Source: JAGXFP01 sp039714535
GTDB lineage: Bacteria; Desulfobacterota; Desulfobulbia; Desulfobulbales; JAGXFP01
Direction: 5' to 3'
DNA length: 59,373 nt
Assembly: GCA_039714535.1 (NCBI GenBank)
Contig: JBDLJC010000019.1
Location: forward strand, 1 to 59,373
The notes under the pieces are model-generated. The model ran no database searches. It saw only the letters and a program-made list of their open reading frames with translations, and was not told where the DNA came from. The stretch's first letter is position 1, and the number at the start of each line of letters is the position of its first letter. Made by a program: the position numbers and the translations under genes. Below, one piece after another: positions 18,074 through 24,893 of the stretch.

Positions 18074-19054
18074 ATGAAAAATAGCAAGCAAACCATAATA
18101 GCAACCCTGCTGACCTTATTTGTATTGCTGGCTGGTTGTGAGCGAAAACCGGTGACCGAGCTCAACATGGCCACTCTGGAGAAGGATACGACCTGGAGCG
18201 GAGAGGTCAGGGTAAACGGTGATGTCTATGTGCCGGTCGGGGTGACTCTCACCATATTGCCCGGTGCCACCGTCAAGTTCAAACGGATCGATGAAAAGAG
18301 TGAGCAAAATATGTTTGATATCGATTCTCCGTACTATCCCCAGGCCGAACTTATTATCCGCGGCAGGTTGATTGCCCGCGGCACCAAGAAAGACCACATA
18401 GTTTTCAGGTCGGCTGAAGTAGATGCGAGGCCCGGTGACTGGGGCGCCATTAATTTCCTGGGTAGTGATGATAATATCATTGAGTATGCCAGAATCATTA
18501 ACGGTTACAATGGCGTTCATGCCCATGGCTCTGGGGTGCGGATTGCCCATAATGAGTTTGTCAAAAATGGGGTAGGGGTCAGCTTCAAGGCTGAAGAGGA
18601 GACCCCCGGAGTACCATGGTTCGGCAAACGTTCCCGGCTAACCATCACCGACAATCTCTTTGCCAACAATAAAGGTGGGATCGGCTTTCGCAATTCCGAT
18701 GCCGAGATATCCCATAACGAGATTATCAACAATAAATTCTTCGGGATCTGGGCCAAGGAGAAGAGCAAGGCCCGGGTCACCTATAATGAGATCACCGGCA
18801 ACAAGAAAGGCATTTATCTCTATCAGGCCCAGGGGGTGGTTTTCGAATTTAATAATATTTACGATAATCGCGATTACAATATTGCCATGGCCGAGGCCCA
18901 GGATTTTCCGGTCGAAGCGCCCAACAACTGGTTCGGCACCAGAAATCGCCGGAAGATCGATGAACAGATCTTCGACCGCAAAAAAGATAGTGATCTGGGT
19001 GAGGTCAGGATTGATCCGCTCTTGACTGAAGCCGTGGCCTGGGAGGCGCAATAA
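18074..19054 (+). CDS. Beta-helix lipoprotein, short relative of the 12616 protein
   Basis: A 326-residue lipoprotein. The signal peptide ends in the lipobox L-A-G-C with Cys22 as the lipidated residue. From W41 comes the same W-S-G-E-V-x-V...V-P-V-G-V-T-L-T-I-L-P-G entry module as in the 833-residue protein at 12616, then about seven solenoid rungs with Asn ladders (I-A-H-N-E-F, I-T-D-N-L-F-A-N-N, I-S-H-N-E-I-I-N-N) and a closing N-N-W-F-G-T turn. It should sit on the outer or inner membrane with the solenoid exposed. It abuts the MFS gene with no gap, so the two are one unit. No catalytic residues can be named. Confidence 0.83.
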   Translation: MKNSKQTIIATLLTLFVLLAGCERKPVTELNMATLEKDTTWSGEVRVNGDVYVPVGVTLTILPGATVKFKRIDEKSEQNMFDIDSPYYPQAELIIRGRLIARGTKKDHIVFRSAEVDARPGDWGAINFLGSDDNIIEYARIINGYNGVHAHGSGVRIAHNEFVKNGVGVSFKAEEETPGVPWFGKRSRLTITDNLFANNKGGIGFRNSDAEISHNEIINNKFFGIWAKEKSKARVTYNEITGNKKGIYLYQAQGVVFEFNNIYDNRDYNIAMAEAQDFPVEAPNNWFGTRNRRKIDEQIFDRKKDSDLGEVRIDPLLTEAVAWEAQ

Positions 19055-20365
19055 TTGCAACCACATGAACTTAAATTAACCTGGTTGGCCAGTTTCTCCC
19101 ATTTCATCACCCACGGCTACATGACCTTGCTGCCGGCGGTGCTGATTGTTATCACCGCCGAACATTCCCTGAGTTTCACTGAAATTGGCATAATCGCTAA
19201 TGTCGGTTATTTCCTTTACGGCCTTGGCTCTTTCCCGGCCGGTTATCTTTCCGATAAATTCGGTTCCAAACGAATGCTGACCATCGGCGTTACCGGTATG
19301 GCCGTTTCATCGATTTTGGTCGGTCTTTCCCCCGGCGCTGCCGCTTTTGCCATTACCTATGCGATGCTGGGTGTTTTCGCCAGTATCCATCATCCGGCCG
19401 GGTTGTCGCTGATTGCCAGAAGGGTGGAGACCAAGAAGGGCAAGGCCCTCGGCATTCACGGGGTTATGGGCAATGTCGGTATTTTCCTGACCCCGCTGGT
19501 GGCAAGTTATGGGGTTAAATATTTTGGCACCTGGCGGGCCGCCTATATTATTTACGGAGTGATTGGTCTTGCCTTTGCGATGATCATTCATCTGGCCAGA
19601 ATCGATGATGAAGCCGATCTGAGCTGGCGTAAATTATTGAGAAGGTCTGCGAAAGGGGCGGCTCGTGAAAATAGTGAAGCAGTGGAGACGGTCGATGACA
19701 AAACCAGCAAATCTATAAAATCTCCGGCCCTGATCATTATCCCCATTTCATTGTTGCTGCTTTATCTCGGCAGTATCCTTTCCGGTTTTATTTTCAGGGG
19801 TTCGCTGACTTTCTTCCCCACCCTGTTGCAAAGCGAGGTCCATTTTATCAATATCCATGACGAACCGGTCTATATGGCCGGTATTATGACCACTATCGTT
19901 CTTTCCCTGGGGTTGGTCGGGGCCTGGTTCGGAGGGTATATCACCGATAAGATTAAAAGACCGGAATTTTTGCCATTCTATATCTTCATTATCGTGGCCC
20001 CGGTTCTTTATCTGATCAGCACTATGATCGATACTAAATTACTGTTGATCAGCTGTCTGTTCAGCCTGGTTTATTACGCCTGGCAACCGGCTCAGAATTA
20101 CCTGATCTCCAAGTACACCAGAAAAGCCTCCCACGGTATGGGCTTCGGGATCAATTTCTTCCTGATCTTCGGGATAGGGTCGATTGCCACTTACACCGGC
20201 GGTTATGTTACCGATGAATACAGTGTTGATCGCTTCTATCTGATAATGGCGATTATTGGCGCTATGGCGGCCTTGGCCGCAGGAGGGGTCTATCTGGTCA
20301 GATCTTATCTGCTTAAATTTAACTGGCAACTGGTCAGAGAAGATAAACAGCAGAAAAACGCTTGA
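19055..20365 (+). CDS. MFS transporter, fosmidomycin-resistance-like (TTG start)
   Basis: A 436-residue major facilitator protein of about 12 transmembrane helices. The loop between helices 2 and 3 reads G-Y-L-S-D-K-F-G-S-K-R, the MFS signature A, and the family's central loop lies around residues 185-225. The first helix (HFITHGYMTLLPAV) and the S-I-H-H-P-A-G segment resemble the FSR/fosmidomycin-resistance branch. Translation must start at the TTG directly after the stop of the lipoprotein gene. GGAGG lies nine bases before it inside the lipoprotein's last codons, and no ATG occurs before the first helix. The substrate is unknown; the tight coupling to a beta-helix lipoprotein hints at export of something handled at the surface. 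Confidence 0.85.
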   Translation: MQPHELKLTWLASFSHFITHGYMTLLPAVLIVITAEHSLSFTEIGIIANVGYFLYGLGSFPAGYLSDKFGSKRMLTIGVTGMAVSSILVGLSPGAAAFAITYAMLGVFASIHHPAGLSLIARRVETKKGKALGIHGVMGNVGIFLTPLVASYGVKYFGTWRAAYIIYGVIGLAFAMIIHLARIDDEADLSWRKLLRRSAKGAARENSEAVETVDDKTSKSIKSPALIIIPISLLLLYLGSILSGFIFRGSLTFFPTLLQSEVHFINIHDEPVYMAGIMTTIVLSLGLVGAWFGGYITDKIKRPEFLPFYIFIIVAPVLYLISTMIDTKLLLISCLFSLVYYAWQPAQNYLISKYTRKASHGMGFGINFFLIFGIGSIATYTGGYVTDEYSVDRFYLIMAIIGAMAALAAGGVYLVRSYLLKFNWQLVREDKQQKNA

Positions 20366-20509
20366 AGCAAAATAAACTGCATTGGCAGGAGAGAGATGAA
20401 GTGCAGCAATTTTGTCCATGGCACTTTTATGTTTCGTAGATCGGGAAAATCCTGGTCGTCTCGTCCACAATTCTTAAGTCATAATTACTAATTTGAAGAG
20501 GTTTTTGAT

Positions 20510-20980
20510 ATGACCGTTTGTCCCTGTAATTCCGAAAAAGAACTTGATGAGTGTTGCGGACCTATTCTGGCCGGCACAAAGCTACCGCCGACTGCCGAGG
20601 CCCTGATGAGATCGCGTTATAGCGCCTATGTTCTGCAGGATTATCCCTATGTCCTCAAAACCTGCCATGAAACGACCCGTCCTGGGGAAGAAGAGTTCGA
20701 TGACGGCCAAGCTGTTGACTGGTGTGGTTTGGAAATAAAGGATACCGAGGCCGGAGGGGAAGGTGACGATGATGGGGTTGTCGAGTTCGTGGCCAGCTAC
20801 AGGGCCCAAGGCGCACTTCTTGGCCTGCATGAGAAAGCAAGTTTCGTCAAAGAAGATGGTCAGTGGTTTTACGTTGATGGTGATATTATTAAACCGCCCC
20901 AGGCTCGTTCGGAAAAGATTGGTCGTAACGCGCCATGTCCATGCGGCAGCGGTAAGAAGTATAAGAAATGTTGTAGATGA
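20510..20980 (+). CDS. YchJ-like SEC-C motif protein (UPF0225)
   Basis: A 156-residue protein with two metal-binding SEC-C-type motifs: C-P-C-x8-C-C at the N-terminus (CPCNSEKELDECCG) and the classic C-P-C-G-S-G-K-K-Y-K-K-C-C at the C-terminus. Between them is the YchJ middle domain (EALMRSRYSAYVLQDYPYVL, W-C-G-L-E-I). SEC-C motifs bind zinc, as in SecA. YchJ proteins are widespread but uncharacterised. AGAGG precedes the ATG. It is separated by 145 bases from the MFS gene and 215 from the next, so probably monocistronic. Confidence 0.9.
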   Translation: MTVCPCNSEKELDECCGPILAGTKLPPTAEALMRSRYSAYVLQDYPYVLKTCHETTRPGEEEFDDGQAVDWCGLEIKDTEAGGEGDDDGVVEFVASYRAQGALLGLHEKASFVKEDGQWFYVDGDIIKPPQARSEKIGRNAPCPCGSGKKYKKCCR

Positions 20981-21195
20981 CCGGCTTGATGATTATAGGG
21001 CATCTCTCGCCTCTGCCGGGAATTACCTGCGCGCACAGGTGATATCCTTGGTGGCGGCGCAGTGTGGCTTGAGGTGGTGCCCAGGTCACGACTAAGTTGG
21101 TAGCGGCTTTAGTTCAGGCTGATCCGCTTCACCCGCCGCTGAATCGATAGTTGCTCTTTGCATTGGATACATTTGTAACGAATGGATGGTGAGTG

Positions 21196-21624
21196 ATGAG
21201 AAAAAATACGATTTGGTTGGTGATTGTCCTGACTTTTCTGGCGGCTGATCCCGTCTCGGCCTGGTTTTGGGAAAAGAAGGACGTGAAAACCCCTGGAGTT
21301 AGCAGGGAATTAAAGGAAATCCCTCCGGCGACCGTCAAGAAGACGGGGCCTGGCGCCACTATCAAAAAGGCAGGGCGAGGAATCAAGAATTTCTTCAAGG
21401 GACTTGGTAAAGATATTAAAGAAACATCCAAGAAGGTTCCGGGCGAAGTCAAAGAGGAATCCAATGAAGTCGGCAAGAGCCTGAAGAAAACCGGCAAAGA
21501 GATCGCCGGTGAATCAAAAAAGGTGCCTGGAGCACTAAAAAAGGGTGGCAAGGATCTTGGCAAAGGTTTTAAAAAACTCGGCAAAGACATCAAAAAAGGA
21601 ACCAAGGATTTTTTTAAAGAATAG
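21196..21624 (+). CDS. Secreted Lys-rich repeat protein, unknown function
   Basis: A 142-residue protein beginning at the ATG of 21196; the GTG one codon earlier is less likely. A signal peptide (about 1-21, IVLTFLAADPVSA) is followed by W-F-W-E and then a highly basic body built of loose repeats: K-K-V-P-G-x-x-K, G-K-x-L-K-K-T-G-K-E-I, G-K-D-L-G-K-G-F-K-K-L-G-K-D-I-K-K-G-T-K-D. The 11-residue periodicity suggests amphipathic helices, the pattern of membrane- or lipid-associated helical repeat proteins. The body contains no Cys, and Gly/Lys/Glu/Ser dominate. I do not recognise the family. It ends at its own terminator (21656). Confidence 0.65.
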   Translation: MRKNTIWLVIVLTFLAADPVSAWFWEKKDVKTPGVSRELKEIPPATVKKTGPGATIKKAGRGIKNFFKGLGKDIKETSKKVPGEVKEESNEVGKSLKKTGKEIAGESKKVPGALKKGGKDLGKGFKKLGKDIKKGTKDFFKE

Positions 21625-21655
21625 CCGGGAGAGGGCATGTTTTTGATGGAAATTC

Positions 21656-21694
21656 CCGTCAAGTCACCAGTAGCCTAGTCACTTGATGGTTTTG
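21656..21694 (+). terminator. Intrinsic terminator after the Lys-rich protein gene
   Basis: CCGTCAAGT (21656-21664) pairs with ACTTGATGG (21681-21689), nine pairs with one G-U, followed by TTTT and a further T8 run at 21701-21708. Confidence 0.65.
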
Positions 21695-21711
21695 CGCGCC
21701 TTTTTTTTAAT

Positions 21712-21741
21712 TTGACATCCAGAGATTGCTGTTTCCATAAT
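21712..21741 (+). promoter_or_regulatory. Sigma-70 promoter for the 21802 gene
   Basis: TTGACA (21712-21717), an 18-base spacer and CATAAT (21736-21741), about 60 bases before the ATG at 21802. It starts right behind the preceding terminator. Confidence 0.55.
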
Positions 21742-21801
21742 AAAAGTAGGTTACTGCGTAACTCGTTAGATTGAAGATAAACTTCTCGTTGGAGGGCAAT
21801 T

Positions 21802-22164
21802 ATGTCAAAAATGATGTCATATAGCAAAATTGAAAAGACCATTCTCCATGATTTCAGAAACAAGGTTAATCACGCCGAATCAACTGAAGACCTTAAAAAG
21901 TTTTTTACCTACAGTGCCCAGGAATTATTCAATAATGTTTTTGCCGGAAAAATGACCTTTGATTTTGACGACATCTCCCTACAGCCCGATGGCGCCCCCC
22001 ATTTTCAACTGCATGAACGGTTGCTCTCAGCTAATGCTTTCAAAGCAGTCTGGGACAGTTCCGATCTGCCGCAAGTGATGGGGCGTTTGGCCAAGGCCGC
22101 AGCCAACCATTATGTAAGACTGGAGAAGAACCCCGCTAAAACCGAAGCGAAGATCAGGATGTAA
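21802..22164 (+). CDS. Hypothetical 120-residue protein
   Basis: A small soluble, mixed alpha/beta protein of unknown function. GGAGG lies eight bases ahead of the ATG, a sigma-70-like promoter lies at 21712, and an intrinsic terminator follows the stop, so this is a well-defined single-gene unit. No signal peptide, membrane segment, Cys pair or nucleotide-binding motif is seen. The N-terminal half is helical (S-K-I-E-K-T-I-L-H-D-F-R-N-K-V-N-H-A-E); the middle has a strand-like F-D-F-D-D-I-S-L. I do not recognise it. Confidence 0.75.
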   Translation: MSKMMSYSKIEKTILHDFRNKVNHAESTEDLKKFFTYSAQELFNNVFAGKMTFDFDDISLQPDGAPHFQLHERLLSANAFKAVWDSSDLPQVMGRLAKAAANHYVRLEKNPAKTEAKIRM

Positions 22165-22213
22165 CGGCTCTTGAATCAGCCGGTGTCTCTCGGCTGAGCA
22201 GGAATATCTAAGT

Positions 22214-22257
22214 AAAAAAAGATCCCCGGCCGGGTAGGCATGGGGATCTTTTTTTTA
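22214..22257. terminator. Bidirectional intrinsic terminator
   Basis: AAAAAAAGATCCCC pairs with GGGGATCTTTTTTTT around a 17-base G/C-rich centre. The A run and T run on either side let it serve both the plus-strand gene ending at 22164 and the minus-strand barrel gene ending at 22276. Confidence 0.85.
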
Positions 22258-22275
22258 TCAAACTGAAGGGTTGGC

Positions 22276-22893
22276 CTAGAAGTTGATTCTGAATCCGACC
22301 ATTATATTGCTGGTGTTGTACTCTATCTCCATGCCATCTAAGTCAGCGTCAGAGGTGGCAAAATAGCGATAGCTCAGATCGATCTTGGCTGGCTCGGAGA
22401 CCTTGAAGGCCAAGCCGAGGGCCAACTGATAGGCGAAGACCGTATCGTCACCGCTTTAATTCACCGGAATACCGAGTATGCTATCTATTTCTCCATCAAC
22501 ATTTGCCACGCCGATTCCGGCGCCGATAAAAGGGATGACGGCGGTGCCGGTGTTGAGATCCCAGAAGACATTACCCATCAGGGCCGTCGAGGTAACATCA
22601 CCCTCAAGCGGAACCGTCGGCAAACCCGGTAATGTGATTTCGTTAAGATCGTTGGCGCGATAGGCCAGCTCTGCCTCCAGGCGAACGCTGGTCATGTCAT
22701 TGCCGATTGCCAGGGACAGGCCGTAACCCGTGTCGGTGGCTACCTCTGCGGTATCACCAACTGAATCGGTCCAGTCCGAGTCATGGCCGATAACCGCGGC
22801 GAGATTGCCGTTAAAATAGGGACCTGCTAAACAGGTGGTACCGGTCCCCATTACCAAAATACCGGTCAGACTGAACATTAATAATTTCTTCAT
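22276..22893 (-). pseudogene. Outer-membrane beta-barrel protein gene with in-frame TAA
   Basis: Read on the minus strand from the ATG at 22893 (GGAGGA six bases upstream), the frame encodes a signal peptide (about 1-23, ending C-L-A-G or nearby) and alternating barrel strands. A TAA at 22456-22458 (codon 146) stops it after I-L-G-I-P-V-N. The same frame then continues for 59 more sense codons with clear barrel strands (T-V-F-A-Y-Q-L-A-L-G-L-A-F, K-I-D-L-S-Y-R-Y-F) and ends M-V-G-F-R-I-N-F-stop, the C-terminal Phe being the standard Bam signal of outer-membrane proteins. One substitution would restore a 205-residue porin-like protein. It is either a recent nonsense mutation, a sequencing error or read-through; the reading frame is otherwise intact. 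Confidence 0.8.
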
Positions 22894-23271
22894 AATTTCC
22901 TCCTTCATCTTGGGTGAAATTTAACTGCACTATCAGTGCTAGATGGATCTTTGCCGGAAAAGCAAGTTTTTTTGAAGGAAGATTTTCTTGCGGTTGACGG
23001 CAACAACCCAAATTATGCTTGATCGATGGTCGGTCTCAGGCAACCACTCCGGCCAGGATCGCCGGGTCATTGGCACCTTTTAAGGGCAATCTGACGATGT
23101 AAGTCAGGTCGGCCTCGATCATCATCTCCCTTGATTCAGAAAATTGTTTCTGGTAGAGAAGGAAACTTTTACTTTTATTGGCAACTTTGTCTGTCAACTT
23201 AATCAAACCTAGTTGAGATGATTAATGTCTTGGGGAAATTCAGAGACAGAGATCTTGGGTCGTAATCACTT
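22894..23271. other. Intergenic stretch between divergent genes
   Basis: 378 bases without a convincing gene. It holds the barrel gene's leader with a small inverted repeat (GCACT-ATC-AGTGC, 22927-22939), and must hold the promoters of the barrel gene (minus) and the TPR-methyltransferase (plus). A minus-strand frame of about 60 codons ends at 23035 but has only TTG starts. Confidence 0.5.
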
Positions 23272-24828
23272 ATGGAAGAAAATCATTCTTTAGATCAGCG
23301 GAACTCTGCGCAGACCACTTCTTTATCATCTCCTGAAGCCATTGAGGAGATGCTCCAGCAGGCGTTGGCCTGTCTTGACGAGAACCGCCTGGCAGAGGCA
23401 GGCGTAATTTATCAGGAAGTTCTAAAGGTTCAGCCAGATAACATCTATGCCTGTTTCAACTTGGGCATGATCTGGCAGAGCAACGGCGAATTGTCGGCAG
23501 CAATCTCCTGTTATGGCACGGTACTTGAGCAGGAACCGGATAATTTTCAAGTTCTGTACCAGCTGGCCAATGCCTATCGTGATCAGGGCTGTCTGGAGAA
23601 AGCGGCTGCTACCTATAATCATGCACTTACTCAAGACTATGATCGTGCCGACATTCACTATGATCTGGGTCTGATTCATTATCAGCAAGGGGATCTGGAG
23701 GCTGCCCGGTCCAGCTACCAACAGGCGGTTAAACTAGACCCAGCCCACGCCAATGCCTTCTATAACCTTGGTCTTATTCATTTTGAACAGGGTGGTTATG
23801 ATCTATCCATCACCTGTTACGAACAGGCCCTGGCCTCCCGTCCCGACGATATTGACACCCATTACAATCTAGCGGTGACCTTGACCAAACAGGGTAAGCT
23901 TAAAGCTGCTGCCGATCACTATCGAAAAATTCTGGCGCTCGATCCCGACGATGCCGAACTGCATAACTCGTTTGGCTTAGTCTGCAAGCAGTTAAGAGAG
24001 TTAGACCGGGCGGAGGCCTGTTTCCGGAAAGCGATCAGCCTGCGGCCTGATTATGGCGCCGCTTATATAAATCTGGCCATTGTTCTCCAGACTGTTGATA
24101 AGATTGATCAGGCGAGCGAGTGCTACGCCAAGGCGATAGATCTTGGTCATCAGGCGGAATCGGCTGCGTATATGCTGGCAGCTCTGACCGGTTCCGGTCA
24201 AGATTCCGCCCCCCGTGATTATGTGCGGGACCTTTTTGATAGCTATGCGGATAATTTCGATGATAACCTCACCGGTGATCTCGGCTATAATTCTCCGGAA
24301 TTACTGAGGGAAATTGCGGGTGAGCTGCTTGGTTCGGATCAGCAGTTCTCCAAGATAGCTGATCTTGGCTGCGGGACCGGTCTGGTCGGCGGTCGATTCA
24401 GGGATATTGCCAAGCAGATGATCGGGGTGGACCTATCGGCTAAAATGTTGGATAAAGCGGCAGAGAAGGGTAATTATGACCAACTCCATTGTGGTGAAAT
24501 TGTCGAATTCCTTGACGAATATGACGGAGTCTTTGATCTAATAGTTGTCGCTGATGTTCTGATATATCTGGGTGACCTTGCTCCTTTCTTTGCCTCGGTT
24601 CAGAATCGGATAGGACCGGGCGGACATCTGCTGTTCACGGTCGAAGAGTTGCAAGGGGCCGGTGACCATCAACTGCAAGCTTCCGGTCGCTATGCCTATG
24701 CCAAGGAGTATCTGCTGGGCCTTGCCGAGGAATATGGCTTTTCAGTGGAGGCCTGTCGGCGAGTTGATCTGCGCAAGGAAAAAGGCCAGTGGTTGCAAGG
24801 TTATCTTTTTGTGTTGCAAAAGAACTAA
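23272..24828 (+). CDS. TPR-repeat SAM-dependent methyltransferase
   Basis: A 518-residue fusion. Residues about 25-300 are seven to eight consecutive TPR units with the consensus A-x-x-x-Y-x-x-x-L-x-x-x-P-x-x-x-x-x-x-x-N-L-G. The C-terminal 220 residues are a class I methyltransferase with motif I D-L-G-C-G-T-G at 364-370 (A-D-L-G-C-G-T-G-L-V-G), an acidic motif II region (M-I-G-V-D-L-S-A-K-M-L) and D-L-I-V-V-A-D-V-L-I-Y as motif IV. TPRs probably bind the protein target; the substrate is unknown. No signal peptide, so cytoplasmic. It stands alone, with 65 bases to the convergent CbbO-like gene. Confidence 0.88.
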   Translation: MEENHSLDQRNSAQTTSLSSPEAIEEMLQQALACLDENRLAEAGVIYQEVLKVQPDNIYACFNLGMIWQSNGELSAAISCYGTVLEQEPDNFQVLYQLANAYRDQGCLEKAAATYNHALTQDYDRADIHYDLGLIHYQQGDLEAARSSYQQAVKLDPAHANAFYNLGLIHFEQGGYDLSITCYEQALASRPDDIDTHYNLAVTLTKQGKLKAAADHYRKILALDPDDAELHNSFGLVCKQLRELDRAEACFRKAISLRPDYGAAYINLAIVLQTVDKIDQASECYAKAIDLGHQAESAAYMLAALTGSGQDSAPRDYVRDLFDSYADNFDDNLTGDLGYNSPELLREIAGELLGSDQQFSKIADLGCGTGLVGGRFRDIAKQMIGVDLSAKMLDKAAEKGNYDQLHCGEIVEFLDEYDGVFDLIVVADVLIYLGDLAPFFASVQNRIGPGGHLLFTVEELQGAGDHQLQASGRYAYAKEYLLGLAEEYGFSVEACRRVDLRKEKGQWLQGYLFVLQKN

Positions 24829-24893
24829 GAATATCCTCGCAAAAAGTTTGGGAGAGATGGCATCGCAGCTAAGCGCAGACTGCGATGCCATCT

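Noticed and set aside
23035..23220. Minus-strand frame of about 60 codons upstream of the barrel gene
   Set aside because: Only TTG starts with no ribosome site, unremarkable sequence; could be a remnant but cannot be supported.
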